A DNA stretch of 64,000 nucleotides, from contig CM068828.1 in assembly GCA_028554795.2 (NCBI GenBank), forward strand, positions 14,994,814 to 15,058,813. The letters are read 5' to 3'. Each line of letters starts with the position of its first letter. The stretch's first letter is position 1. This stretch comes from Sinohyriopsis cumingii. Lineage: Eukaryota > Mollusca > Bivalvia > Unionida > Unionidae. The position numbers and the translations under genes were made by a program. Below are positions 9,701 through 20,480 of the stretch, one piece after another. Under the pieces are notes generated by a model. The model saw nothing but the letters and a program-made list of their open reading frames with translations, was not told the origin of the DNA and did no database searches.

Positions 9701-11640
9701 GAAAATGAGTATGCCTGAGAGGAGTTTCGACATTCTCAACAGGCCTACAGTCATTGATATGTACAGTCATTTCAAAGGTGCCCTCGAAACAACGAGTTTG
9801 CTAAATGAACTGTTCAAACATTGAAAAGGCTCTTGAAAAGCATGCATTTGATAACAACATGCATCCTTGGCTAGTTTTGCATGACAGAGGAATACACACC
9901 AGTCAGCCACTGGATTGTGACCAGGGCAGTTATTTATGTTGAAATATTAATCTCGACTTCCTAACGCAGCAATCACCTTTTTCCATACCGATATATGTTA
10001 ACACTGTACTTTAAATTAAAGTTGCTATTTGTGGTATATTCATCCTGTCTAATTGTTAATTTGCTATATCTTTATTATCAACAGAAATTTTAAATTGTAC
10101 TTGTTTAATATGTATAATATGTCTTTTAATATTGCCCTACATACACCCTTTCATACTAGATGCATATTAAGAAAGATCTCTCCCTCTCTATTCCTCTCTT
10201 TCGTATCAATATAATCACACAATATTTTACACAGCTGATAATATATTTACATCTTGTTTCTCCTCTACAATGTTCTTATTGTTTACAATCCGCAATTGAA
10301 ACACTAATAACACTAAGATCGCGTTACATATTCTACAACAGTATATACTTATACTTACCTATCTTGAGAACTTCTTCTGCCAAAGCAATCCAGAAAATAG
10401 TCATAACGAATGTAATCATCCAAAGAATATGACCATACATGTTTAGATTTTTAACGTATAATTGAACATAGGAATCCAAAAAGAGTAACTGCTGCTGAGT
10501 TCGATCCTTAAGTCCTGATATACAAGTCCGATAATATGATCGTTAAGCCTTAAAAACTAATTTGGTAAGATCAATATGTCATTTCTGCAATCTGTGTGCA
10601 ACATTGGGGAACTTAGGTGGAATTACAGATTATGTTTAAGTTTCCAATTAGTACATATCAATGGGGCGTTTGAATTTTTCTCTTTGGATTAAAGATACCT
10701 TCCTTTGCTGATGTAAATGAAATTTCCATAACCTTTTGTCTCCGTGATAATTATCAGATTTCTATCCAGTCCCTTATTATTAAGTTGGTGAAATGTATTG
10801 GTGTGCCCGTTATTAAGCTTTTGTGTGCAAACAGGTAAGTTGTGTGAACTGAGCGTGAATGGATTCATTGATCCCGTCTCCGATCCAACTACAATCAAAC
10901 GGGGTCACAATTAATCAACAACCCAATAAATTCATTTGCACTTCTAAATTGTTGCTATCAGTTCTGTTTTAGATTGTTCTGGAAGATGTACTCCTTTTTG
11001 TTCTGTGTTCAGTTTTGTGCACCCAAGATCAATCAAATGACAAAAATATTGACTCGTAATTAATGTTTGTTTTCACAGAACTATTCACTAGAGTAATAGA
11101 TTCAATTACCATGAATAATTAAATATCTGTCTTATGACAAACGTCCACAGTAATATGGTATAGATAACAGAGCATAAGGAGATTTATATAGAAATACTGC
11201 ATTGATTAAAATGAGGTACATGTTTAATCAATCACTGCACTGTTCTTCGGAGTGTTGAATTCAGGTCATCAGTTTATTCGTAGGACCCTGTGGCAATATA
11301 TTAATATTCACTTAAAAGCAGTATGAGTGTTAAAATTTGAACAGGGTCAATACCATTATTGTAATGTGTGTATGAAACTAAATTCCCCATCAGGGAACGA
11401 AACTCATGGAATACGTTATTCATCACAGACAAAATACACTGGTCAACAGTGAAATCATTACTGACTTGAAAAGGCCCTAATCTGTAGTATTTTGGTGTGC
11501 CGAACACGAATATAACCGTGAAAAATTTGTATTGGCTCTCGTTTTGAAGATATTCATATACCTCATTTTCTATGTTTCACTGTGTAAATTTCTCCAGTAG
11601 GACTGCAGCAACATCCGGAATAATGATGTAACATTGCATA
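9701..11640. other. AT-rich non-coding DNA
   Basis: No gene, RNA or recognisable mobile element was found. Short open frames such as 10160-10432 lack any protein-like features. Confidence 0.4.
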
Positions 11641-11698
11641 ATACCATCATGCTCACATCATCCACAGTTGATTGCATCATTTTTTGATGCAATGCAAT

Positions 11699-11817
11699 AC
11701 TAATGCCATGCGGCTGCTGAAGTAAGTTGACGTCAGCAGTGTACTATACATGTGTAGGCCTATTATACTAATGCCAGGCGGCTGCTGAAGCTGACGTAAG
11801 CAGTGTACTATATAAAG
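11699..11817 (+). promoter_or_regulatory. Duplicated CRE-like promoter with TATA box
   Basis: Two copies, at about 11699 and 11767, of ACTAATGCCA(T/G)GCGGCTG continue into a cAMP-response-like TGACGTCA (first copy) or TGACGTAA (second), then CAGTGTACTATA. The second ends in a good TATA box, TATATAAAG at 11809-11817. The ATG of the next gene is 114 bp downstream. A GATTGCATCA/TGATGCAAT palindrome lies just upstream, near 11670-11692. Confidence 0.6.
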
Positions 11818-11930
11818 CCCAATCAGATAGGTTCAGCATTTAAAATATTTTAGACGTTGTGCGAGACAGTTCAAGCTACTGTTACATAAAACTTATTATT
11901 TTATCCATTTACGTACAATAAAGAACAGTA

Positions 11931-13619
11931 ATGCCTCGAAAGTGTGTTAATACCGCGGACAATTTTTGCTATATTTGTGGGGAAGTGACATTTGCCAACC
12001 AGAAGAAAAGTATCAATTCTCAAGTGAAGAAGGCATATCATCTTTACTTCGGATGCAAGGTTGGTGACCAAGACAAGCCTTGGGCTCCGCATATATGCTG
12101 TGCTACATGTACAACACAGCTTTCACAGTGGTTGAATTGCAAAAGGTCATCAATGCCGTTTGCAGTCCCAATGGTGTGGAGAGAGCCAAGCAACCACCTA
12201 AATGACTGTTACTTCTGCTTGGTTCCTCCTCTTTCCGGCGGAATAACGAAGCGAAAGAAGTCGAGAATAGTCTACCCAAACATTCCGTCTGCATTGAGAC
12301 CAGTTCCACATGGTGAGGGACTTCCTATTCCAGAACCTCCAGCAGAATATTCTCTTGATTCATCTGACGAAGACAAAGGTGAGTCGACCTGTTCTTCTCC
12401 TGGTCCATCAGCATGCAGTGATCCAGATTTTCACTGTGGTGCATCATCAACCCCACACAGAATAACACAGGAAGAACTAAATGACCTGATTCGTGATTTG
12501 GACTTATCAAAGAACAAGGCAGAATTGCTAGGATCAAGACTCCAACAATGGAATCTTCTAGAAGAAGATGTCACAATTACTGCATATCGAAAGCGCCACC
12601 AGCAATTGGAGCCTTTCTTCAGAAAGGAAAGTAATCTGATATTCTGTTCCGATATTGAGGGCCTCATGAATGCTTTAAAAATCACTCATGACCCACAAGA
12701 ATGGAGACTATTTGTGGACTCTTCGAAACTGAGTCTCAAGGCTGTGCTTTTGCACAATGGAAACATTCTTCCATCTATTCCAGTAGCGTATGCTGTCCAC
12801 ATGAAAGAGACATACGATAACTTAAGGCAGCTACTGAATTCCATTGAGTATAACAAGTACAGCTGGCACCTCTGTGGTGATTTGAAGGTAGTTGCCCTTT
12901 TAATGGGACTGCAGCAAGGATATACAAAATACATGTGTTTCTTATGCGAGTGGGATAGCCGAGCAAGGGAAATGCACTACATGAGGAAGGAATGGACTCA
13001 CAGGCAGAATGTAGCCATTGGAGAGAAGAATATCCAACACCCAGCTCTGGTTGAGGCTCAGAAAATCTTGCTACCACCCCTTCACATCAAACTAGGTTTG
13101 ATGAAGAACTTCGTGAAAGCCATTGACCGTACTTTGCCAGCATTCCGATACCTGCATGAAAAATTCCCTCGACTCAGCGAAGCAAAGATTAAAGAGGGAG
13201 TTTTTGTGGGTCCTCAGATTCGAGAGCTTTTCAAAGATGACCGGTTCAACAACTTGCTGGAAGGTGACGCGAAACAAGCATGGAATGCTTTTCGCCTAGT
13301 TTCTACAAACTTCCTCGGAAATGTTAGGGCAGAAAACTATAAGGAACTAGTAGAAGACATGTTGATGAAGTATAAGAAACTTGGCTGCAATATGTCTCTA
13401 AAGATTCACTTCCTTCATTCCCATTTGGATTTCTTTCCTAGCAACTGTGGTATTGTTAGTGATGAACACGGCGAACGTTTTCATCAAGATATCGCAACAA
13501 TGGAACAAAGATACCAGGGAAAATGGTCCACTACAATGCTGGCTGACTACTGCTGGACACTCCTCAGAGATGCTCCCGAACAGCTGTACAAGAGACAGGC
13601 GAAGAAATCTAAGATGTAG
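11931..13619 (+). CDS. Cys-rich, possibly transposase-derived protein, 562 aa
   Basis: An intact intronless gene. Residues 10-90 have a zinc-binding look: CYICGE, CCATC and CYFC pairs around the sequence GCKVGDQDKPWAPHICC. A Ser/Asp/Pro-rich linker (about 135-175) follows. The long C-terminal part has LFVDSSKLSLKAVLLHNG, then CGDLKVVALLMGLQQG with a CFLCEWDSR pair, and near the end EHGERFHQD and QRYQGKW. The spaced Asp, Asp and Glu with a Cys/His pair between them could be an RNase-H-fold transposase core, but this is inference. I recall similar multi-copy proteins in many invertebrate genomes, usually unnamed. No terminal repeats were found around it, so it may be a domesticated copy. The promoter at 11699-11817 suggests it is transcribed. 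Confidence 0.6.
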   Translation: MPRKCVNTADNFCYICGEVTFANQKKSINSQVKKAYHLYFGCKVGDQDKPWAPHICCATCTTQLSQWLNCKRSSMPFAVPMVWREPSNHLNDCYFCLVPPLSGGITKRKKSRIVYPNIPSALRPVPHGEGLPIPEPPAEYSLDSSDEDKGESTCSSPGPSACSDPDFHCGASSTPHRITQEELNDLIRDLDLSKNKAELLGSRLQQWNLLEEDVTITAYRKRHQQLEPFFRKESNLIFCSDIEGLMNALKITHDPQEWRLFVDSSKLSLKAVLLHNGNILPSIPVAYAVHMKETYDNLRQLLNSIEYNKYSWHLCGDLKVVALLMGLQQGYTKYMCFLCEWDSRAREMHYMRKEWTHRQNVAIGEKNIQHPALVEAQKILLPPLHIKLGLMKNFVKAIDRTLPAFRYLHEKFPRLSEAKIKEGVFVGPQIRELFKDDRFNNLLEGDAKQAWNAFRLVSTNFLGNVRAENYKELVEDMLMKYKKLGCNMSLKIHFLHSHLDFFPSNCGIVSDEHGERFHQDIATMEQRYQGKWSTTMLADYCWTLLRDAPEQLYKRQAKKSKM

Positions 13620-13985
13620 TCAATGACTTGATTTTTTATAGGTAGGCTATTACAGTTGACCTTTTACTATTGGAATGCATTTCGTTATGTAAACATTAAT
13701 TTCTTGCAGATTACAAAAAAACTAGAGCCAATTTTGCAATTTGACTGTCATATTCGTGTTCAGCACATAAAAATTGATAAGAATTGACTAATTTTATTTC
13801 AGTAACATGACTTTTGTAAAAATTTGTTGTCCAGTGATATTTACCTTTCCTTTATTAATGAGACAAAATTAAAGTCGATTTTCTGAAATGGCAATGCAAC
13901 TAAAACAAGTTTAGAATGACATTAAGACAATGGCATGATAGAAATAATGTGAAGTGATATAACACGTTAACTGACATTAGACAGA
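13620..13985. other. 3' flank of the Cys-rich gene, no other feature
   Basis: AT-rich DNA with several AATAAA-like and ATTAAA sites that could serve as polyadenylation signals. Nothing else is seen. Confidence 0.3.
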
Positions 13986-13989
13986 TGCA

Positions 13990-13994
13990 ATGTT

Positions 13995-14045
<51 letters not shown>

Positions 14046-14050
14046 TTACT
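13990..14050. repeat. (TTTA)n microsatellite
   Basis: About 14 uninterrupted copies of the tetranucleotide TTTA/ATTT. Confidence 0.95.
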
Positions 14051-14085
14051 GTAGTTGTTTTATTTATTGTTTGTTTGTTTGCATG

Positions 14086-14345
14086 ATTTTTGTTGTTGTT
14101 GTGGGGTTTAACGCCTTTTTTCAGTACAAGATAGGCTATACATGGCAGCCAGAATAAATGGAAGAGGAAGAACCTGCGAAAACCCCGGAAAGAACCACCG
14201 ACCCACGAAATGCTGCTGGCAAGCTTTCTCACGTACCCACATCGGCCGAACCTGAGACTCGAGCTCACGCAGACAGAGGTGAGATGAAAATGATTCGTAG
14301 CGGTGAGCACTTTAGACCACTCGGCCACTCGGGGCCCTTGCTTGT
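14086..14345 (-). mobile_element. tRNA-derived SINE, family A, copy 1
   Basis: Read on the minus strand, this has a tRNA-like head (GGCCGAGTGGTCTAAAGTGC...), a body with GGTTCTTTCCGGGGTTTTC, and a tail GGCGTTAAACCCCACAACAAC with (AAC)n. The same element occurs at 15650-15842, 34518-34770 and, degraded, at 45780-45885. Confidence 0.8.
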
Positions 14346-14349
14346 ATGA

Positions 14350-15530
14350 ATGTCCTCTGTTAGTTCTTCATGGAATTACAGTAGGTTCTGGGGATTGGTG
14401 GAAGGTAATATAATTCTTTGCTTGTTTTCTTCCTTTCTTGCTATGTATCTATGTAGTTTTTGTTCTTACTAATTTTATTTATATGTTTGTTCGCTTTTTT
14501 GCATTATATATTCTTTGATTATTAATATGTACAAATCGCATGTGTCATGATAGTTCACTTGCTCCGGGAGACTTAAAAGTGCAACTGCTAATAATCACAA
14601 TTTTATTTCCAATTCTGGGTCTTTTGAAATACTTCATCCTGAGAGAATTATGGTGGATGATACTCTATTTGCTTTAATCGACAAGCAACTTATAATTTCT
14701 AAAATGGCATTATATGTGTGAATTTCATTTCATATGAGGTGTTGCACCAAAACATCACTCCCTTCAGTGTTATATTCTGGATAAGTCTTCCCATACATTC
14801 TTTAAAATCTATCTAGTTTTGTCATAATACAAATCAATAAATATGAGAGATTAATGAATAATTGATATATTAATTATGCTTAAGCTGGGTGCGATTTTCA
14901 ATGTGTATCCGAATTGATTCTCTTGAACGCTGTGTATTTTTAGGAAAGGAAATCAATAGATGCATTGCTGTTCAGTGTTTGTTTTATTATATGCCAGTGA
15001 ATGGATTGTATTACAAATATTCGTCGAAACGTACATGGATAACGAATTTATCTCCGGCAAATTAATTTGTGAATTGGAAAGAGGAGTAGAAATTGTTATT
15101 GAATATAATAAAATATTCCATTTTTCCACTAGAATATATTTATGCGACGGTGACCCGTCGGTGCTTTCATATGAATTCGTTATTAAACGAGACAAAACCC
15201 TTTTTGTGCCAATAAACTCGTCAATACTCCAGGGGCGCAAGGATTACTTCCTTTATAGTTAGAAGTCGTTAGTTTACAACCAGATCGAGTTGACTGACCA
15301 GACATCAGTTGCTTCTGTCTCTAAAGTTAATTTTTTGGTTAAAAACACACACAAAATGTACAATTTCACTAGTGAATAGTGCTTGCAATTATATGGGTTA
15401 TTTCTGATTTCCTTTTCATATGGCTAATCATATTACAGGAAATAAATTCATGGAGGGAAAGGCATCTAATGAATACCTATAATCCATCTACGAGTCAAGT
15501 TTATCCTCTGGAACAGTATTTAGATGATAA
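14350..15530. other. AT-rich non-coding DNA
   Basis: No supportable gene. The 100-residue frame at 14960-15262 has no motif and is probably a chance frame. Confidence 0.35.
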
Positions 15531-15534
15531 CTAA

Positions 15535-16030
15535 TCCTCCAATGACCCATTCAAACTTTGACAAGGATCATACAAAAGAGGCAGTCAAATTGACAAGGAT
15601 CATCCTAAAAGAGGCAGTCATATTGTTAAGGATCAACCCTAAAGAGGCAGTTGTTGTTGTTGTTGTTGTAGGGTTTAACGCCATTTTCAGCACACGATAG
15701 GCTATACATGGCGACCAGTATTAATGGTGGAGGAAGAACCCGGGAAAACCCCGGATAGAACCACCGACCCACGAGAAGCTACTGGCAAGCTTTCTCACAT
15801 ACCCACATTGGCTGAATCCGAGACTCGAACCCATGCAGATAAAGAGGCAGTTAAAATGACAATGATCATCAAAAAAAAGCAACCAAATTGACAAGGATTA
15901 TCTCATAACGCACTCAAATCGACAAGAATCACCCACAAAACGGCAGTTAAATTGAAAAGAATCATTCCAAAGAGGCAGTCAATTTGACAAGGATCAATTC
16001 CAAAAAGGCAGTCAAATTGAACTCAATATT
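15535..16030. repeat. Simple tandem repeat, about 34 bp unit, split by a SINE
   Basis: Imperfect copies of AAAGAGGCAGTCAAATTGACAAGGATCATCC-type units flank the SINE copy at 15650-15842. The sequence AAAGAGGCAGTT occurs directly on both sides of the SINE, so the SINE inserted into the array. Confidence 0.7.
15650..15842 (-). mobile_element. tRNA-derived SINE, family A, copy 2 (5'-truncated)
   Basis: Same body and (AAC)n tail as the copy at 14086-14345, but the distal part of the tRNA head is missing. It is inserted in a simple repeat. Confidence 0.75.
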
Positions 16031-17050
16031 TTCAAACCTTGAAGATATTTACAAGAACAAAATTAAAAACCAGAAGCCAGTGAAACACCAGAAGATAAAT
16101 ACAAACCGTATGAAATCATAGATACAAGATGCCAGCACGTGGTCAACGGCTACATGTAATCTAATTAAAAATTATTTTTAAAAAAATTGGTCATTAAGAG
16201 TAATCAAAAAACTATTAAAAATATTGATCATTTTGTCTATTTAAAAACCAATTTCCACTCCACGAAATCTTTCAAAGCTAAGACAAAACTAAGTAGATCC
16301 AAAATCGCAAAAGCTAAAAATCTAAAATAACCAGTAGCAGAACTATTTGCAATTCCAAAATTTTGAAGACATAATGTCAACATGCATATTCCAAAGCTTT
16401 TGAAACTCTAAATAGGAAATACGAAAAGTGATTGATTGTCACTCTCATAACACTCAGACCTGCCGTTGCAGCTAAATATAATACAGGTAGCACGTTCATT
16501 TAGTCCAAAGGAGTTGTAGGCAACTAGTACCAACGTTGACATGTCATGCTCTCTGGGTAGGCACGCGGTACGGTACGAGTTGTAGTTTTGTACTCTGTGC
16601 ACTAAATACAGTAATTAAATTTAAGGGTTGAATATGACTTAGCACGAAACACTCAACGATTGAGCGAACATGGCATATCAGTTCTTAAAGGACGCAGATG
16701 CATGATGGGAATTTTAGATTATGTAATAGTAATACAATAACTAGTCCACTAACCATTGCTACATCTTACAGTTATCACTGTAACAATTCCATTTAGAATA
16801 TAGTGTTGTAATAATTATCCGGAATGTATAAAGTTCCAGACAACTATCCATATTGTACTTGATCGACAAAGATAAGACCATTTCACGGGTGGCACTTGTA
16901 TCGTCAAATAAATCACCCATTCTTTTTCTTTTCCCACCCTTTAGAACCTGGAGTATTGTGATCACCAACGTGTACTCAACCGTCAGTTTCTTCATTCATC
17001 AGTCCATTATCGCATTTCTTCCTAAATCAAATACTTGAACTTCACGTAAC
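16031..17050. other. Non-coding, no recognisable feature
   Basis: AT-rich DNA without recognisable genes. Short frames such as 16759-16995 lack motifs. Confidence 0.35.
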
Positions 17051-17059
17051 TTTGTTAGT

Positions 17060-17261
17060 TATCTCTCTGTACGGTACCCATGGCTAGAGGTAGATGTCTC
17101 CCAATATGGTAACCCCTGGCGAGATGTATCTATCTCGTCAGATTACAACCCTGGGCGATAAGTGGTTCTTTTTCCATGAGGCAACCCTGGATAACAGGCA
17201 GTTATCTTTCCATATCGTGACATTAGGCGAAAGGTAATTACCCCTCGATTTAGTAACCTGG
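17060..17261. repeat. Degenerate minisatellite at the element insertion site
   Basis: About five diverged units of roughly 40 bp built on a CTGGCGAGAGGTAGTTATCTCC-like theme, each with a GGTAAC(C)CTGG junction. The array continues on the far side of the 16.3-kb element (33575-33625), so the element inserted inside it. Confidence 0.6.
17257..17261. repeat. Left target-site duplication CCTGG
   Basis: CCTGG directly precedes the left terminal inverted repeat and directly follows the right one (33575-33579). Polinton-class integrases make 5-6 bp duplications. A 6-bp CCTGGA reading is also possible because the element itself starts with A. Confidence 0.7.
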
Positions 17262-17518
17262 AGCAGCAGAGAGACTGAGCCCACCAACCACTTCGTTAAA
17301 CAGGACCATCTATCGAAAACATTTCTGATAGAAGTTCTTATTTCACAAAATAACCCTTCTATCCAGAAACTATGATGACTAAATCCTCTTTTCTGGCTAG
17401 AAGGATTATTTCGACAGCGATAACTCACTATAAAAAATGTTTCTTCGCGGGGTGACGTCGACGACGACGTTGGTGGCTCAGTCTCTCTGCTGCTATCATG
17501 TAAAATATTTTAGGATTT
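17262..17518 (+). repeat. Left terminal inverted repeat (257 bp)
   Basis: It matches the complement of 33318-33574 with about six mismatches. It has internal symmetry: the outer 27 bp (17262-17288) recur inverted at 17469-17494 with one base missing, and a 21-bp arm pair (17349-17369 and 17390-17410) forms a hairpin with a 20-nt loop. Confidence 0.9.
17349..17410. repeat. Nested hairpin within the left TIR
   Basis: The arms 17349-17369 and 17390-17410 (AATAACCCTTCTATCC... against ...GGCTAGAAGGATTATT) pair with two mismatches around a 20-nt loop. The mirror copy is in the right TIR at about 33426-33487. Confidence 0.8.
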
Positions 17519-17550
17519 CTGTTGTGAATTAAAAATTTAAGTTAACAATA

Positions 17551-18204
17551 ATGGCCAACATCGGAGAAGCACATTCTGCTAGACTAGCTCGAGAGCGACT
17601 AGAAGCAATAAAAAAATTTCTTCCTGTACGAGATAGTGTAAGACAAAAATTACAGGCACGGCAGCAAGCACAAGTTGAATTTGCAACAGGTGCAGAAGAA
17701 TTATTTAAACCCGTTACAACAACTACTGAAAAAGCTGCTGAAAAGGCTGCGATGGTTGCTGAGCGAGCTTTACTGGGAGAGCCTAAGACTTATGAAGATG
17801 TGGCGGATGTTGAGGAGCGGGAGCGGAAGAGAAAGAAACAGGAAGAGAAACGGAGAAGGGGTATTCTTCCATTGATAAAGGAAACAAGAGAGATTTTACG
17901 AACGCTTCCAGCTGATATAGCTGCAGCTCAACCTCCGCCCGTCGTTGCAGCTCAACCTCCGCCCGTTGCTGAAGTCGCCGAAGCTGCTGCACCCAAAGCA
18001 GCAAAGGGAATTGTTGAACTAACTGCAAAATTTAATTCGGATTTTGTTAAACTCCTTAAAAACACACCAGAGGAAAATTTACCTGAATTGATATTAGATG
18101 GTTTATATAAAAGGGAAAAAATTTTAAAAGAGAAATATAAGTCCACGGCTGATGACAATTTTATTAGGTGGGTGTATCGTGTATACTACAAAAAAAGTGG
18201 TTAA
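17551..18204 (+). CDS. Ala/Glu-rich coiled-coil protein, candidate virion/scaffold component
   Basis: First gene inside the left TIR, starting at an ATG 33 bp from the TIR edge. Its 217 residues are Ala/Glu/Arg/Lys-rich, with likely helical coiled coil at about 10-120 and a highly charged ERERKRKKQEEKRRR run. Two AAQPPPV repeats follow (about 128-141), then a more ordered C-terminal part ending RWVYRVYYKKSG. No known domain is recognised. It is the leader of the virion gene block and overlaps the next frame by 53 bp, so a structural or scaffold role is a guess. A frameshift between this frame and the next, making one longer protein, cannot be excluded. Confidence 0.6.
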   Translation: MANIGEAHSARLARERLEAIKKFLPVRDSVRQKLQARQQAQVEFATGAEELFKPVTTTTEKAAEKAAMVAERALLGEPKTYEDVADVEERERKRKKQEEKRRRGILPLIKETREILRTLPADIAAAQPPPVVAAQPPPVAEVAEAAAPKAAKGIVELTAKFNSDFVKLLKNTPEENLPELILDGLYKREKILKEKYKSTADDNFIRWVYRVYYKKSG

Positions 18205-18568
18205 ATCTAACGATCTAAAATTTGCAAAAATTATAAGGGCAATGCAGGAGATTGACAAAAGTAGACGAGGAGGGCTTCCACCTCCCTATTCACCGCCATC
18301 AGAGAAGCGTCCAGATGAAAGAGGTGATGTTCTCGAAGATCTTGGCTTTGAGACTACAGGTAGTGGTCTTGGTGGCCACATTCCCTGCCCTGATAATGTC
18401 ATCAATGATGTATCACGGCTAGAAGTTCTCATTGGGGGGAAACGTGCCGGAAATAATTCGCCAGAAATAATTAATGAAGCTGCTGATATCTGTCAACGAC
18501 TATTTCGTGGTGGCATCATGGATTCCCATATCTACAGAGAACTTATTGATGAGCTAATCGACGATTAG
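18152..18568 (+). CDS. Conserved small protein of the virion block
   Basis: A 138-residue frame overlaps the end of the preceding gene. An internal ATG at 18242 would give a shorter product without most of the overlap. The middle has a LPPPYSPP stretch, which contains a PPPY late-domain-like motif. The C-terminus RLEVLIGGKRAGNNSPEI followed by a helical tail resembles a domain I recall from Polinton-like elements of cnidarians (pattern L...I.G...AGNN). Its function is unknown. Its position before the capsid genes suggests a virion or assembly role. Confidence 0.55.
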   Translation: MTILLGGCIVYTTKKVVKSNDLKFAKIIRAMQEIDKSRRGGLPPPYSPPSEKRPDERGDVLEDLGFETTGSGLGGHIPCPDNVINDVSRLEVLIGGKRAGNNSPEIINEAADICQRLFRGGIMDSHIYRELIDELIDD

Positions 18569-18589
18569 AGAAATAATAATAATAAATAA

Positions 18590-19027
18590 ATGATAGTACA
18601 TAATTCTCAACGCAGACCAGCCATGGTCAGAGTGATAAATTCAAGACTACCTGTATACAGAATGACTTACGGAGACGGATTTGGCGATGTTGTTACGGGT
18701 TTATTTGCGGGAGTGGCACCTAAGTCAATACCGATCGTAAAACAATTAGGCATGAAAGCCTTTGATGTTATTAAAGATAGCGCTATTAACACTGCTGGTA
18801 GCGCTGCCGGTAAAGCATTCACGGCGATCAAGGGCAGAATAGCACGACTGATGCGCAGAAGGAAAACCCCGCGAGTAACGTTACCAGCCACCGCAGACAT
18901 GCCAGCGGATGTCAGTAGCGTAATAAACGAAGCTGCAAATCAAAAGCTAGCCGCGCTAGTCAACGAAATTCCTGAACAAATAAATACGAGTTTGGTCGCG
19001 GGAAGTGGTCTTCGTTTTAGACGATAA
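18590..19027 (+). CDS. Small basic virion-associated protein (adenovirus pVI/pX-like guess)
   Basis: The frame is 145 residues, with a plausible start at 18590 or at the internal ATG at 18623. It has a Gly/Ala-rich, amphipathic segment GDGFGDVVTGLFAGVAPK and a following IKDSAINTAGSAAGKAF, then a basic cluster GRIARLMRRRKTPR. Small proteins of this composition lie just upstream of the capsid gene in Polintons and are compared with adenovirus minor core or membrane-active proteins. The assignment rests on composition and position only. The stop overlaps the start region of the capsid gene (true ATG 19041). Confidence 0.5.
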   Translation: MIVHNSQRRPAMVRVINSRLPVYRMTYGDGFGDVVTGLFAGVAPKSIPIVKQLGMKAFDVIKDSAINTAGSAAGKAFTAIKGRIARLMRRRKTPRVTLPATADMPADVSSVINEAANQKLAALVNEIPEQINTSLVAGSGLRFRR

Positions 19028-19040
19028 TTTTTACAATAAA

Positions 19041-20417
19041 ATGTACAAATATGAGTCCGACACAGCATTCGCCATAACCGAGCCAGCCTCTAAAAATGTA
19101 TCAGTGCGTGATTATCAGTATTACTGTTATGACGCACGAGAACCAAACAAGTGGGGGCGAATTGAACTTCAGGTTCAGGATACCAGTAGATATTTCCTGC
19201 CCGCTGAAGCATTTATTGAGGTAGAAGGGAAAATTATAAGAGACAATAACACAGATTATGGAGCCGGTGTTAAAGTCGGTTTTGTCAACAACGGAATTAT
19301 GGCGTTGTTTAACAGCGCTGTTTATATGATTGATGGAAAAAATATCGAAGCGATTCAGAATGATGTCGATGTTGCCACAACAATAATTGGTTTAGCGAGA
19401 TATTCTGATGATTATACAAGATCATCTGGTCCATCAATGATGTTTACCAAGGATACTTCTAATAATCCCGACAGTGATCAGTACAATATTAGACGACCAA
19501 GAAACCATGCCGACAACGCTGACGCTGATATCGAAGACATGATTGTTGATGCTAATTCTAACTTTAATTTAGGTTTCGCTCCACGCAGACAAATGCTAAA
19601 GGGTAATAGCAGAAATTTTTCATGTGCGATTCCGTTGTCTCATATCTTTGGATTTTGCCGGGAGGTCAGAAAGGTAATTTTCGGAGCAAAACATACAGTC
19701 GTGCTTGTTAGAAAACCCGATGACAATGATGCGATATGGCGACCTATGGGTGACCCTGGTAAAGTAGAAATAACAAAACTATCACTGTGGATGCCAGTGA
19801 TGTCCCCTGCAATTGCCCAAGAACAACAGCTGCTTTCTTTCATGGATCAGGGCAGTAAAAAGCTGCTATCGTGGCTTACAACAACCTCAGATAGTATTCA
19901 AAGTAACGTCAATGGTATATTCACGTGGAATATAGCAACACAGCAGGGGGTTTCAGCGCCGCGACATATTTTCATTGCTTTTCAGGATGCTGCACGAGTA
20001 GGTAATCAAGTACATTCGCATATGATATTTGATCGACTTGGTGTCACTGACGTTTCTCTGAAAATAAACGGGCATCAAGAACAAGCTGAAAATATACAAT
20101 TAAATTTTGATAACAACCATGTTGCACGTGCATATCACTGATTGACAAAGTATCTAGCGCGTGATCTAAATATCGACACTGGTTTGCAAATATCACAGTT
20201 GGGTTTTATATCTCATTATCCAATCTATTGCTTCTCGCTGGAGTATCTTGATTTAACCAGACAGTCTGTCGTTGATATTCACTTTCGGGCTACCGTGAAT
20301 AGAGGAGCTATAGCTAATTACAGGGCCATCGCGGTCATACTTTCCGATAAAGCAATGTTACTTGAGGGTGCTGGCGGCCGAATGATAGTCGTTGATGCAC
20401 CAGTAGAAAACCTTTAG
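19041..20417 (+). pseudogene. Major capsid protein (double jelly-roll type), interrupted by in-frame TGA
   Basis: I take the ATG at 19041 (MYKYESDTAF) as the start, not an upstream GTG. The frame runs 366 codons to a TGA at 20139-20141 and then continues in the same frame for 91 codons to TAG at 20417, total about 458. Features recalled from Polinton capsid proteins include the N-terminal FAITEPASKNVSV, YFLPAEAFIEVEG, the FNSAVYMIDGKNIE segment, APRHIFIAFQDA, and after the TGA SHYPIYCFSLEYLDLT and NYRAIAVIL. The region after the stop contains conserved strands, so truncation should inactivate the protein unless the stop is read through. The gene sits at the centre of the virion block, 63 bp before the next gene. 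Confidence 0.85.
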
Positions 20418-20480
20418 GTTTTCCAAAAACCTGTAACATTGTTTTAATAGCGCAATTAGATCAATATCGTATTAAATAAA

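Noticed and set aside
9148-9770. Several minus-strand frames of 70-118 codons
   Set aside because: They follow the 43-bp repeat period and are seen in all three frames, so they are by-products of the array.
14960-15262. A 100-residue open frame
   Set aside because: No motif, no splice or promoter context, and an AT-rich setting; most likely chance.
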